Positions 9,973 to 21,186 of a DNA stretch of 64,000 nucleotides are shown here, piece after piece. Each line of letters starts with the position of its first letter. The first letter of the stretch is position 1. This DNA comes from Mesostigma viride (taxonomy: Eukaryota; Streptophyta; Mesostigmatophyceae; Mesostigmatales; Mesostigmataceae), in the NCBI GenBank assembly GCA_009746045.1, contig RPFO01000296.1:2577677-2641676 (forward strand), given 5' to 3'. The position numbers were made by a program, and so were the translations under genes. Under the pieces are notes generated by a model. It did no database searches and was not told the DNA's origin. It saw only the letters and a program-made list of their open reading frames with translations.

Positions 9973-11448
9973 CTAGCTCACTCTCCGTATACCAAACCTT
10001 ATCTACTTCACTACGAGCATACATCCACTTCACTTTATACTGACGCTGGGTACCGCGGCCCTTTTTGATATCTCGATGGGCCACGATGCTTTCTACTTCG
10101 TCTTCTACTTCCCCAGTGTCAGGATTATGCTCTAAAGGGGCAGGCGCTAACTCCCTGCCAGCGAACGTACTAGGGTGGTACAGTTTAAGCTGGCTCCTAT
10201 GGAAGGTGTTTGAATGCGTTTGCCAAGAGGTAGGGATATCGACTTTATACAAGAAATTTCCTACCCTAGACAACACATGGAAGGGTCCTAAGAAGGCAGG
10301 CCTAAGTTTGACCTTCAGTTCTGCTTCAAACTTATGAGCAAAACGGCCAACACGGGGGCCTTCTACTAATACTAGATCTCCTACTTCTATCTCAGGTGCT
10401 CGTCTATCTAAGGAGGCACGCAACCTAGCAAGGTACTTAGCCTGAGCTTTTTGATACCCTGAGATCGCGTGGTCATGAGCAGTTTTCATTCTATCTAGTA
10501 AGGACTGTACACCTTCTACAGTATCTCGGGACACATCATCCTTGTCCCGTAGAGGACTAGCTAAGAGAGAGGTAGGGGTAAGGGGCTGTCTCCAGTATCT
10601 AAGAAGAAGGGCGTATATCCATGCGCAGCTTGGGGACAATTGTTGAGGGAGAACTCTACCAAACATAAATAATCCTCCCAATCACTACCCGAGCCATTAA
10701 CATAGTGCCTAAGCGCTTCTTCTACTACTCTATTAAGACGCTCTACTAAATGAGAGGAGGAGGAGTGGTAGGCAGTACCGTAGGTAACCTTGGTACCGAT
10801 GGCAGCGAAAAACTGCTGCCAAAAATCTGAGGTAAATAATTTATCCTTATCACTAATAAACTGCCTACTCAATCCATGATATCTATATACATTATTGAGG
10901 TATAGGCGTGCGCAATCACGTGCGGTGAGTTCTAAAGGACACGGCACAAGATGGCACATACGAGTAAAACGATCTATGAACACAAGGATTTGGGCATTGC
11001 CCCTATCATTCTTTCTAAAAGGTCCTACAAAATCCATCATGATAGAATCCCAAGGCATGATAGGGTCAGGCAAGGTCCTAGGTTCTGCTATCTGTCCTAC
11101 ATTATTGGGTTTCATTTCCTGGCAAGATTGACAAGTTCTAACATACTCATCCACATCCTTATAAAGGGAAGGCCAGTAATAAGAGCGGGCTACTAGGTCC
11201 CGTACCCGTTTACCACCCTGGTGAGCAGCTAAGTCATGCAACTCAAAGAGCAAGGAGGAGCGACAGATAGGAGGGACATACAGGCGCCATTGAGGGGGAG
11301 AATCTGCTATCTGCACATATAAAAACCCACCTACAAATTTACAAGGGTGCTTGCCTAATTGTTGGGGATGTGCAGCAATGGCAGCTAATGCTTCCGGCTC
11401 AGTGGCCGTAAATCTACTAATAAGGCGTTCAAGATCAGAGGTAGGCAT
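9923..11448 (-). CDS. G2 integrase with C-terminal chromodomain
   Basis: In minus orientation: an HHCC zinc-binding domain (HDLAAHQGGKRV ... CQSCQ) at about 11130-11260; an RNase H-fold core with DFVGPF, FISDKDKLF and the terminal glutamate in HLVERLNRVVEEAL between about 11080 and 10700; then a GPF-type C-terminal domain (LVLVEGPRVGRF, FLGPFHVL) and a chromodomain (VESIVAHRDIKKGRG, YKVKWMYA) ending near 9925. The chromodomain places it among chromoviruses, whose integrases are thought to target modified chromatin. It acts in the nucleus on element cDNA. Confidence 0.9.
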
Positions 11449-11557
11449 CGCTACAGAAGTATCCAGAACAGGTTTAAAGAGATCTCCTACCGCCTTGCCG
11501 AAGAGAAGGGGAGGTCCTAGGGGACTACGTTTTCATAAGACTTTCCTGACCTAGTCG

Positions 11558-13939
11558 CTATATGGCTAAGCGGTATAGAAATTTTATTTTTCCCCTCCCC
11601 CCCACCGAGGCCACAGGAAGGGCCTCACACGGGAGAGAGAGTCCTACGTGAGAAAGGAGATCAGGCATGCGAACAGCTGTATGAAAGAGGTAGGCATAGG
11701 AATCATCATCAGGTAGTTCACCATAAGGGGTTACACCCATAGTAGTAGGAACTAGAGTAGTATTGAGAACATCAAGGTCCTCGAAGAAGGAATAGTCTGC
11801 ACGACGAGAGAGTGCATCTGGTACTATGTTATCTACACCCTTGACATACTGAAGTTTAAAAGGGGAAAACTGTGCTAAAAATTCCATCCAGCGCGCTTGC
11901 CGAGGGGTAAGGTTGGGTTGGGAGAGAAGATGGGTAAGGGGACGATGATCCGTTTGGATAACTAACCTATAAGGATCTAGCTCACAGGGTTCATTCAGGC
12001 AGACATCAAATTGAGCACCTTTAAGGAAGTGCTGCCACGCGTGGCAACAATACACCACAGCTAAGAGTTCCTGCTGGTGGACGGGATAGTTACGCTCCGC
12101 AGGGAGCATTGTCCTAGAGATATACTCAATTGGCTGTAAGCCCTGACCCTGATCCTGGAGAAGGACACCACCTATAGCTACTTTACTAGCATCTGTAGCC
12201 ACAACAAAGGGTTTAGTAGTATCCGGTAGGATGAGTACAGGAGGGGAAAGGAGTAGGGATTTTAGGCACTGAAAAGCAGACTGACACTCACTACTCCAAA
12301 CAAAGGGGATATCCTTCTTTAATAAATGATTAATAGGGGCTGCTATAGTGGCGAAACGCGGGATAAAACGCCTATAGTAAGAAGCAATTCCTAGGAAACT
12401 ACGTACACCTTTAACGTCGGTAGGAGTAGGCCATTCCTGAATTGACTTAGTTTTATCCGGGTCGGTAGCGACCCCGGCATCTGACAGAACGTGCCCTAAA
12501 AATGGGACACTCCTACCCGAACGCACTTTAGCACGGCGCGCCCACAAAGAATTTTCAGCCATTATTTCTAATACTTTCTTTAAATCACGTAGGTGCGTTT
12601 CAAAATCAGGAGAGTAAATAAGAATATCATCTAAGTAAGCTTGAGCACAAGAACGGTCATGCTCAGATAAAGAAACAGAGGAGAAGGAGGGATCCTTTAG
12701 ATCAGAGGACACCTGAGGAAGATGAGAATTTCCCATAACAGGTCTAAGCACTTCATTCATTAACATTTGAAAAGAGGCAGGCGAGTTACAGAGTCCCATA
12801 GCCGCTACTCTAAACTGGTAATGACCAAAAGGGGTAGCAAAGGCGGTTTTATGGCAATCCTCAGGAGCTATCCGCAACTGCCAAAAACCATCCGCACAAT
12901 CCAGTACTGTGAAACAAGTGGAACCTTTAACCTTATTAAATATATCATCAATACGAGGTAGAGGGTATTTAGATTTCACAGTAATATCATTCAACTTCCT
13001 ATAATCAGTAACTAGGCGAAACTTGCCATTTGGCTTAGGAACTAACAGGACACCAGCTGAGTAGGGGGAGTTACTAGGCTCTATCAATCCTGCTTCTAAT
13101 AATGACACTAAAATCTGTTTTAGTTCCTTTAACTCGGTAGGGCCCATTCTATACATCGGAGAGTGCGTAGGAACTGCACCGTCCTTGATAACTACACGGT
13201 GTAAAACAGAACGAGGAGGAGGATAAGAAGGAGTCTTTTCTTCAAATACTTTTGAGGAATCTATCACAGCCATGTATCTTACTATTTCATTTTCAGTAAA
13301 TCCTACTCCTATTGTATCCACTGTATTTACATCTATATCCACACTATTATTAGTGATAGGTATCTCTTGTACTTCTAACTGAAGGAACATACATAATAGG
13401 TATCCATTTTGCTTTAATTCAGAACGTAATTCGTCATTTGACATTAATACTTCAGGTATAGGTCTTACAGGAGGATCAACAGGTGTAGGAGGAGTAATAT
13501 CTACCAAGGATAAATTTTCCAATCTATAATGACGTTCAGGTACCCAGTAAGAGCTATCTGGAAACCAAATGACCATGGTATCATAATTAATAGTAATCTT
13601 ATTATCCTGGTGCCAATCTAATCCTAGTAATACATCAGCGGTAGTGATAGGGCCTATAGTGGCCGTCAGGTTGACAGTACGTCCTTGTATAACCATGGGA
13701 AGGGACACCGTACCCGGGGAATGACTGGTGCGACCATCAGCATAATGAACAGTAACGGGTTTGGTGTGAGGGGTAGGGACTAGTCCTAAACGTCTAACTA
13801 GGGCCTCGCTCACAAAGGAGCTAGCCGCACCGCTATCTACCAACACAGAGACATTCAAGAGTTCATCAGCATGCAAGAAGGGGTCTACAACAGTGTGAGG
13901 GACGGTTAAACCACCATTCAAGAACATAAGAGGACGCAC
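11558..13939 (-). CDS. G2 protease, reverse transcriptase and RNase H
   Basis: 793 codons. A protease is marked by VLVDSGAASSFVS and TADVLLGLDWH. RT follows, with SLLEAGLIEPSNSPYSAG, KYPLPRIDDIF, LDCADGFWQL and the catalytic AYLDDILIYS near 12615-12645. A segment of about 30 extra residues (starting MGNSHLPQVSSDL) precedes YLDD, as in G1. RNase H has VATDASKVAIGGVL, the ELLAVVYC motif and TDHRPL. The product copies element RNA into cDNA in particles. Confidence 0.93.
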   Translation of the reverse strand: MRPLMFLNGGLTVPHTVVDPFLHADELLNVSVLVDSGAASSFVSEALVRRLGLVPTPHTKPVTVHYADGRTSHSPGTVSLPMVIQGRTVNLTATIGPITTADVLLGLDWHQDNKITINYDTMVIWFPDSSYWVPERHYRLENLSLVDITPPTPVDPPVRPIPEVLMSNDELRSELKQNGYLLCMFLQLEVQEIPITNNSVDIDVNTVDTIGVGFTENEIVRYMAVIDSSKVFEEKTPSYPPPRSVLHRVVIKDGAVPTHSPMYRMGPTELKELKQILVSLLEAGLIEPSNSPYSAGVLLVPKPNGKFRLVTDYRKLNDITVKSKYPLPRIDDIFNKVKGSTCFTVLDCADGFWQLRIAPEDCHKTAFATPFGHYQFRVAAMGLCNSPASFQMLMNEVLRPVMGNSHLPQVSSDLKDPSFSSVSLSEHDRSCAQAYLDDILIYSPDFETHLRDLKKVLEIMAENSLWARRAKVRSGRSVPFLGHVLSDAGVATDPDKTKSIQEWPTPTDVKGVRSFLGIASYYRRFIPRFATIAAPINHLLKKDIPFVWSSECQSAFQCLKSLLLSPPVLILPDTTKPFVVATDASKVAIGGVLLQDQGQGLQPIEYISRTMLPAERNYPVHQQELLAVVYCCHAWQHFLKGAQFDVCLNEPCELDPYRLVIQTDHRPLTHLLSQPNLTPRQARWMEFLAQFSPFKLQYVKGVDNIVPDALSRRADYSFFEDLDVLNTTLVPTTMGVTPYGELPDDDSYAYLFHTAVRMPDLLSHVGLSLPCEALPVASVGGRGKIKFLYRLAI

Positions 13940-14051
13940 ACGTAGTGGTAGGGAAGATTCAGCTCCTACAGAGGTTATAAAAACAGGCAGGCAAAAATTT
14001 TATCTGGGGTACTATCTAAGGACCTGTCCAGGTTACCCCCGGCTGACAGGC

Positions 14052-15555
14052 CTACTGTTCCCCCTCCCCCCCCAAATCCATAGGAACTAACCCCGAAGAA
14101 GACCCTGGCGAAAAAGCCACTGCTGGAGGGTCACGAGGGAGCGAAGAGGGTGCGGGAGCCTGATTATCATAGGGGAACCCTGGGGATCCTGTCTGCACAG
14201 CATTCAGCCTACTAGGGGTAGCTGAAGGATGCGTCCTGAAGTAGGACGAATAGGAGCACGCTGAGGGGTACGAGGAGGGCGAGCGTCGGGATGAGGGGGA
14301 GCACCCGAAAGGAACTTGGGGCACTCACGTTTAAGATGACCTACTTCCTTACAATGATAGCATGTGATATGAGAGACATCAAGGGCTGAAAGGTCAGTAA
14401 CACAGATATCTAATTCTTCTACATAGGAGTTCTCCTCCTCAGGGGTAAGGATAATATTATTAATACGGGAACGGGTAGGAAGAGAAGGGTGGTGAAGAAA
14501 TCTGCTACACGCAAGAGATGCTGGCGCACATGCTTGAGGGGCAGATCAGTAAAACGGTAGGCAGAGAACTGGCGCTTGACTTCACGTAATAAGGGTCTAC
14601 TGAGGCCTTGGAGGAAGCGAGCACGTACTTCTGCACCCGACAAATCCCTAATTCGTACCATCTGAGCATCAAACTCTTTCATATACTCCTTAAATGATTT
14701 AGTACCCTGCTGCAAGGTACCAAAGGCTAATCTATCCTGCCAATCTGAATCAGGAGGGACTAAATGGTTCTCTAAACGCTTAAACAATTCTGCTACAGAG
14801 TTAGGGTAGGCATGAGAGGCCAAAGACTCACACTGAATGAGGTTAGCAAGCTCAGGAGTAATACAGGTTGTGAGATAGTGAGGAACTAATACAGCATCAG
14901 AAAGACGCCATCTATTATGATTCTGCCACGACTCCGTGTTCTGTGTAAGCAACATAATAAAGGTGAAAAACTGTTGAGGGGTAGACTTGACATCCAGCTT
15001 GGGAAGGTTAGCAAAGAGGGGAAGAGCAGGGGGCTTAGGGGGATTAGAAGAGTCAGTTTTTCCCATAGGGCCACTATCTTCCACTGCTACATAAGCGGGA
15101 TAGAAGGAAGGAAGAGGAAAAGTCTTGGGTAGGGGTCTAGACGGGGCCACCGTTTCAGGCTGGTGCCCATAAGAGAAGGGGACAGTATATTGCTCACGAA
15201 GAGAGGAATAGGCAAAATGATCATAATTTCTGTCATCTAAGGGCATGGTACTGAAATCACTATTAACTTCTAAATCAGCCACACGGGTAGGGACCTGGGC
15301 TGCCTCATAGGCCGTCTCAGGGTAGGACCAGGAAGCAGGTGGGTAAAAGGGAACTGCACTAGGGCGCCCAGAAGGACCGACAGGGGCAGAGGCACGACCC
15401 GTGTTAAGAGCAGGCATGGAAGGAACAGGGTGGGAAGGAGGCCTAAAAACATTGTTAGTTAGTGAGGACCTGCTGGAGGGTTGAGCCAAGGTTGCAGGAG
15501 GGGCAGGGGCCTGGTTCAGGGTAAGGGAAGGGTCATCACTAAATCTGACTTGCAT
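14052..15555 (-). CDS. G2 Gag with zinc knuckle
   Basis: The main frame (14419-15555, 378 codons) has a Pro/Ser-rich N-terminus and a capsid-like core around 14500-15030 (SFKEYMKEFDAQMVRIRD, FLQGLSRPLLREV). A CCHC knuckle, CYHCKEVGHLKREC, is encoded at about 14324-14365 on the same strand, followed by a Pro/Ser-rich tail. It packages element RNA. Confidence 0.8.
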
Positions 15556-15914
15556 ACGTTGACGTTGTTCATAGGTAGGAGGGGTAAGTGAGGGACGACG
15601 GCGACCATCAGCAAGAGGAGAAGGAGGTGAGGCACGAAGATTACCTTGAGGAGTGAGATGGTGTACCGTTTCAAGTGAGTCCCGTCGGTTACCCGATTGT
15701 TGTTATGGTTGTTATTATTATTATTATTATTATTATTCATAGTAGGAGTATTGGTAGGTATAGGCGACAGTTACCACCCACTGGATCCATTTTTGTTTAA
15801 GTAAATGATCAAAAATCTAACTGAAAGCAACAAGGATAAAGGACAAGGCCTAATATAAGGCAAGGAAAGAAAAGGAAAAGATTTTAATGGCTTAAAAGAA
15901 AGGAACAATTTAAA
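15556..15914. other. G2 spacer with AAT/ATT microsatellite
   Basis: About ten ATT units lie at 15710-15737 on the + strand, reading as poly-Asn on the minus strand (about 15711-15740). The microsatellite is close to the gag start. No other feature is seen. Confidence 0.5.
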
Positions 15915-16307
15915 TCAGTCCTTTTTAACAACAGTAATGGATAGGGAACCGAATTCCAAGGTGAGAGGAGTATCTAAGCTAGATGAGGATGCAGCCCTCT
16001 TAGGGGGAGACGAAGGAGGGGTAGCAAAATCTAGAGCTTCTACAGGAGGGCGACCATGAGGAGTAGAACGTACGTGTAGGCCTAGATCTGATACGCTATG
16101 GTCTATAAGGAATTGTTGAGCTTCCTCGAAGGTAACAAATTTCTTATACCTAATTACATTATATGTACGGTTTTGCACTATCTTCCTAGCATCTGACCAA
16201 GAGAGGAAAATGGCTGACCATTGAGGGGTAATAACTACGTAATACTTAGCTAAACTATTATCACTAGATGAATGGGAAGGCGCAGTAAAAACACGACGTT
16301 GACTCAT
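15915..16307 (-). CDS. G2 small ORF with RNase H1-type hybrid-binding (viroplasmin) domain
   Basis: 130 codons between the 5' leader and gag. Residues of about 20-70 match the RNase H1 N-terminal hybrid-binding domain, also called viroplasmin/Cauli_VI: the pattern YYVVITPQWSAIFLSW, then an A-x-x-x-V helix, then YKKFVTFEEAQQFL. In RNase H1 this small domain binds RNA/DNA hybrids, and in caulimoviruses it sits in the P6 transactivator. No RNase H catalytic part is present here. The C-terminal half is Ser/Pro-rich. A stand-alone copy upstream of gag is unusual for a chromovirus; a role in handling RNA or hybrid during reverse transcription is an inference. Confidence 0.72.
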   Translation of the reverse strand: MSQRRVFTAPSHSSSDNSLAKYYVVITPQWSAIFLSWSDARKIVQNRTYNVIRYKKFVTFEEAQQFLIDHSVSDLGLHVRSTPHGRPPVEALDFATPPSSPPKRAASSSSLDTPLTLEFGSLSITVVKKD

Positions 16308-16634
16308 GATAACTCACCTGGCGTGTCTTGTGATGTCAAGCTAGACGAGGTAGGGGTAGGCGACTTAGCTTGACGATCTGGATCACCGAAAGAAGAAGGA
16401 GGGCGGGAGTTTCCAGCTCTCGTCCTAAGTCAGCGGCCGGATATCCCAGCGCTCGTCCTAACACAGCGCCCCGTAACTCTGCGGGTGCGGCCGTCTAATA
16501 AAGCAGCAGCACAAGGAAAAAGGTGTAGGTACTGCGACGCTAATCGTCTCCGAACAGTAATACTCCCCTATCTAAGGCAGGAAACAACCGTAAGCAGGAA
16601 AACAAGGCGAAGGACAGGCTAACTACGAAAGGAT

Positions 16635-17009
16635 TTATCCGCTGTGAGCAGGTCTAGCTTCTAGGTAAAGCGTGTCCCGAAACGGGCAGCACGACGCTCC
16701 TAGCTTGAAGGCGACCCGCCCATTACCTATCAAGGAAGTGTCGACTTCTTGTTCCTGGACGCGGAAGGGGTCTTGAAAAGGTGTATGTGGCAAGGGATAG
16801 TCGTCTCGTTCACTACCTACTGAAGTTCCTCCGGAACCATTGTTACGCCGCGGATATCTACCTCCACCTCTACCTCTAATGGGCCTGATACTACCTAAAC
16901 TGGTCAGGCCTCCTCTACTTAACCCTCTGGCGAAAGACGAACGTGACGGAGCTGATCTCAATGCATTAACGTAAGTGTTACTATAATACGCCATACAACC
17001 ATTTATCAA
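16635..17009 (-). CDS. G2 Arg/Gly-rich ORF beginning inside the 5' LTR
   Basis: 124 codons starting within the LTR (a Met shared with the G3 copy lies at 16994) and continuing across the primer-binding site into the leader. The product has an RGRGGGRYPRRN-type motif suggestive of RNA binding. The same frame is open from 63752 in G3 with only a few residue changes. It may be coincidence of a GC-rich leader, or a real leader peptide. Confidence 0.35.
   Translation of the reverse strand: MINGCMAYYSNTYVNALRSAPSRSSFARGLSRGGLTSLGSIRPIRGRGGGRYPRRNNGSGGTSVGSERDDYPLPHTPFQDPFRVQEQEVDTSLIGNGRVAFKLGASCCPFRDTLYLEARPAHSG
16824..16839 (-). other. G2 primer-binding site (putative)
   Basis: One base inside the 5' LTR the minus strand reads TGGTTCCGGAGGAACT. 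A TGG start immediately after the LTR is the hallmark of a tRNA-primed site. G3 has the same sequence at 63907. The matching tRNA could not be assigned. Confidence 0.6.
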
Positions 17010-17412
17010 AACCCGTTTACTCCAGGAATAGAGGAAGGAAACACAACTACACTGCCGTGACCCAAGCCTAAATGTGTCAATTCACTTAACACACGCCGAG
17101 TGCACACACAAGGGGTAGAACGCGCATAAATGGTCACCAACGGTCCAACACGCTCGGGCCGACATGGCCCTCGCCTACAGATGCACGCTGGTCCACTACA
17201 TCTACTGATGCACGCTGGTCCACTACATTCTACCACAGGATCAGGACCACTAGTAAAGTACGCGGCGCGGCGCCCAACGGCACCCAATGTACCACAGTAC
17301 TGTTACGAAGACAATAATATCCCGGTAGGAGCCTAAACGTAAACCTAGGGACAACCGAGGCAAAAGACCTAATTTACGTCCGTAACTACACGAATTGTTA
17401 CGCGACGTAACA
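16841..17412 (-). repeat. G2 LTR (5' LTR in element orientation)
   Basis: 572 bp, TG...CA ends, partner of 6621-7193, flanked on the right by the duplicated target ctaag. Confidence 0.95.
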
Positions 17413-17417
17413 CTAAG

Positions 17418-20201
17418 GTGGAGTGGGGGCATGAAGTGGGTTTCCTAGGGTACAAGTTGAGTTCCTTGGGTATGACACCTGACAATGCTAAGATTGCTGC
17501 CATCCTTGAGTGGCCTGTGTTGCAGTCTGCACATGATGTCAAGTCCTTCCTGGGCATGGTGGGGTGGTACAGGCGTTTTATCCCTGACATGGCTGCCATC
17601 TCCACCCCCTTGCTTGAGTTAATCAAGAAGGATGTTCAGTTTGAGTGGACAGATAGGTGCCGGCAGCAGGCCTTTGACCTGTTGAAGCAGAAGCTCACAT
17701 CCACCCCTGTGCTAGTGGGTCCTAATCCAGATCTACCTTATCAGGTTAGGTCAGATGCCTCTCAAGGCGCCATAGGTGCTGTGCTGATGCAAGACCATGG
17801 TTATGGACCACAGCCAGTGGAGTACATGTCTAAAACCATGAGCTCAGCTGAACGCAACTACCCTGTACACGAGCAGGAGTTGCTGGGCTTATAGTGGTAG
17901 CATGTCACAAGTGGGAGCATCTGTTGAAGGGAGCTCAGTTTTCTGTGGCTAGTAGTGCTACAGATGGGCTAGGGCAAGAGTCTATCACACTGATGACTGA
18001 CCACAGGCCCTTGGTGCATGTGCTGGAACAGAGCAGGATGAGTAAGAGAATGGCTGGATGGATGGAGTACCTAGGGGGATTCTATCCTTTCTCTGTGCAA
18101 TATGTCCCAGGCTCACAGAATGTGGTGCCAGACGCCCTCTCTAGGAGAAGGGATCTGATGGGAGCATTTCACGAGGATCTGGATATTTGTGCTGCCATGG
18201 TTTCTGTGGTTGAGTGTGGTGCTGTCACAAGGGCACAGGCAGCTAGCCAACAAACCTCCACGCTGAGTCCACCCCCTGTAGAGGCTAGCTTTAGTCACGA
18301 GATGCTCATTGACCAGGGCTCTGTCCCAGGGTCGACAGGCGTCCAGGTGGGGGATCAGTCACTGCAGGGCAGTCTTAGGGAGGGTCCTGTTGATAGCCAG
18401 TCCACTCCCACAACACAATCAAGCACAGAGAATCCTAGGAGGGGGAAGGGACGGCCCAGGAAGTGGATACTGGAGCCAGGGATGCTGTCCAAATCTAGAG
18501 AATTGGCAGCTGAGATCAAGGGGAAGTCACGTACACCTGTGGCTGATGTTCTGTCATCCAAGCATCTAGTCACTAGTCACCTGCAGGAGGGTGAGGTGCT
18601 GCAGCTGCAGCCCCTAGGACCTGGCAAACAGCTAGTCCTGCCTAACCCTATGAGTATTGCCCTGCTGGACGTGATCAAGGCCTTCACTAAAACTGAGGAC
18701 CTGGCTACTAAGGCCATTCAGGAAGGAAGCTTTGGTAACAGGCCTGTGGAGTACTGGGAGGGAGTCCTTTATGTCCACACCCAGGATGCAGATCATGTAG
18801 TGACCAGGAAGGTCTATGTGCCAGAAATGGCCATTCCCACTGTGTTGCATTGCTTCCATGACGACGTGACTGCGTGTCATCCTGGGTATGCCAAGCTTCT
18901 CCATGAAGTACAAGAGAGGTTTTGGTGGCCTGGCATGTTTCGTGATATCAAAGCCTATGTGGCTTCCTGTGACTCATGCCAAAGGAATAAGGTTAGGACT
19001 CAGGCTGTGCCTATCTTTCCTATGGCAATGCCTATTCCCCTCCGACCCTGGATCAGTGTGACCATGGACTTCATTTGTGGCTTGCCTGTTTCTGATGCTG
19101 GCAATGACAGGATACTGGTGGTGATGGACAGGCTGTCTAGAATGTGCCATCTCATCCCCTGCAATGCCCATCTCACAGCTGCCCAGTGTGTGGAGTTGTA
19201 ATTCATGAAGGAGGTGTACAGACTGCATGGCATGCCACGTGTAATCATCACTGACCAGGATCCCTTGTGGATGTCTGGGTTCTGGAAGTCCTTCTTTGAC
19301 ATCCTGGACACTAAGTTGGCCTTTGGAGTAGCATATAGGTGTGCCAGCACGGGGGCTGTGGAGAGGCTGAACCGTATTGTACTACGGGAATGCCAGAAGC
19401 ACTACTACTGTACCCATGATAACAAGGAATGGGACAGGAAAGTTCCCTTCATAGAGTTTGCCATCAACAACTCACCCCTGGCTCCTCACCAAATGTCTCC
19501 CTTTGTCATTTGCCATGGCCAGTGCCCCTTGACCCCATTTGACCTGGAGTTACCTGACAGGGATGCTGAAGGCCCCTTCAGAAGACGCTTAACCTCCGTC
19601 CACCAGCTGATAGCATCCTTCCAGGAAGCTCACAGTATGGTTGCTGCTCAGATGTTGCATGCACAGGACAAGTATTTGAACAATGCTTGGCAACAGATGC
19701 TGGCTACACACACCTTTGTGGCCCCTGGTGATCTGGTGCTTTTGGAGGCTAACTAACCGTGTGCTACCTGAAAAGGAGCAATGCAGGAAACTGCAACCCT
19801 TGTGGTTGGGACCTTTCCCTGTACTGGACACCTTCCACTATGGGACTGTAGTTCAAGTCCAGGTGCCTTCCCACTGGAGGCTTAAGACTAATGTGTTTCA
19901 CCTGGCCCAGCTCAAGTTTTATAAACGCAACACTTTGCAGGGACGCCTTTCTGCTCCCTTACCATTTGAGCTGGATACTGAGGGGGAGAGGATATATGAA
20001 GTGGAGCAGCTGTTGGCCCACAGAGTCAAAGGAAAGGGTAGGACCAAGCAGCTTCAGTTTAAAGTGCACTGGAAAGGAGAGTTAGAGTCTACTGCCACAT
20101 GGCTGTGGCTGTCTGACTTGACTCACTGCCATGAGGTGGTCCAGGAGTATTGCCAACAGAAGGGGCTCACTCTTCCTTCTTGGTATATACTGAGTTGGTG
20201 A
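17418..20201 (+). CDS. G1 RNase H, integrase and chromodomain, C-terminal part of Pol
   Basis: This continues G1 Pol after G2. RNase H has VRSDASQGAIGAVL and HEQELLGL near 17745-17890 and TDHRPLVHVL near 17996. A charged linker follows. The integrase zinc domain has HPGYAKLLHEVQ and CDSCQ at 18880-18985; the catalytic core has TMDFICGLPV near 19063, ITDQDPLW near 19247 and AVERLNRIVL near 19354. The GPF domain is near 19805 and the chromodomain at about 19995-20155 (YEVEQLLAHRV, FKVHWKGELE). The region is interrupted by a couple of breaks. Confidence 0.88.
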
Positions 20202-20250
20202 AAACCACTGCTCCCCTTCCTATATCTCAGGACTAACGAATGGTTTCTTC

Positions 20251-21186
20251 GTGCATGCTGTGTGGTCCCAGATGGAGGAGGAGTCCCCGTTCACCAACTT
20301 GGGCCTGGGAGCCACCACGGAGGAAGGGGTCACGGGTATGCATCCAGAGGCCTCCAACCCCATGAGTTATGTGGAATCCCTGTTTGACACTATTGTCAGG
20401 CGTGACCTTAGGAGGGGTCAGCAGATGGATACCATTAACAAGCTCTTGCATTCAGTGATCTCCAAGCAGGATAAGCTACAGGAGCTTCTTCAGGGGTTGT
20501 CCTTGTCCCAGCCCCAGCTGGGGAGTGGTGTTAACATAGCTCTCAGCTCCAGCAGCACTCCCATCATTCAGATTCCTCGTCATGTGGTACCTGTCAAGAA
20601 TGTGGTGGCCTATGTGGATCACAGGAAGTGCACGGGACCTTGTGAGCATTGTGAGACGTTGGCCAAGGCGTTGGCTGCCCTTAACAGGGAGGAGGGGGAA
20701 GTGAGCCCTGAGGGTTATGTGGAGGAGGTCTTGTCTCAGTTGCACACCAGCTTGTACGAGATTGGCTCTCCTTTTGTGGCCCACCTGTTGCACAGGATGT
20801 TTGCCTTGACCCCAGGACCTGAGATTGACATGAGACCTGCAGACGGGCAGGATATGTTGATCACCTTGCCCGAGGCCTTGAAGGGGGCCTTCATGCAGTT
20901 CAAGCCAGTGAGCATGGGTGAGGCCTCCTACATGGAGTTGTTGGAGTTTTCAGTTCAGCAGGGAGACTTTGACTTGGCTCCTTCTTCCTCCAGCTCGGTC
21001 AAGGGGTGCTTCCCTTTGGAGACATCCAACCTTTTCTGCAGCCCAGGGTTGCCTAAGTACACCATGGAGCTCAAGGTTCGTCTGACCCCATTGAGGGTGT
21101 TGGTGCCTTTGATAGGTGCTAAGTGGTCAGTGCATGGTCAAGACCTTTCTCCAGTTCTGGTGGGCGTACAGGTCATGGGTGAGTAG
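20251..21186 (+). CDS. G1 extra 3' ORF, function unknown
   Basis: 311 codons beginning 50 bp after the chromodomain ORF. Residues 30-85 look helical and may coil (MDTINKLLHSVISKQDKLQE). A small cysteine cluster, CTGPCEHCETLAKAL, follows near 20630. The rest looks globular, without a signal peptide or clear membrane segment. I do not recognise the family. It resembles the G2 3' ORF in position and in having a helical stretch followed by a CxxC motif and an Ala-rich helix. Confidence 0.55.
   Translation: MHAVWSQMEEESPFTNLGLGATTEEGVTGMHPEASNPMSYVESLFDTIVRRDLRRGQQMDTINKLLHSVISKQDKLQELLQGLSLSQPQLGSGVNIALSSSSTPIIQIPRHVVPVKNVVAYVDHRKCTGPCEHCETLAKALAALNREEGEVSPEGYVEEVLSQLHTSLYEIGSPFVAHLLHRMFALTPGPEIDMRPADGQDMLITLPEALKGAFMQFKPVSMGEASYMELLEFSVQQGDFDLAPSSSSSVKGCFPLETSNLFCSPGLPKYTMELKVRLTPLRVLVPLIGAKWSVHGQDLSPVLVGVQVMGE

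Larger units (their letters stand above)
6616..17417 (-). mobile_element. Ty3/gypsy chromovirus G2, young, nested in G1
   Basis: LTRs lie at 6621-7193 and 16841-17412, flanked by the 5-bp target duplication ctaag (6616-6620 and 17413-17417). Both LTRs begin TGTTAC and end GTAACA. I count four substitutions and one single-base indel between them over about 572 bp, so the insertion is recent. In minus-strand order the parts are leader, hybrid-binding-domain ORF, gag, zinc knuckle, protease-RT-RNase H, integrase-chromodomain and a 3' ORF. The coding parts are mostly open, with a few breaks. Confidence 0.95.
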
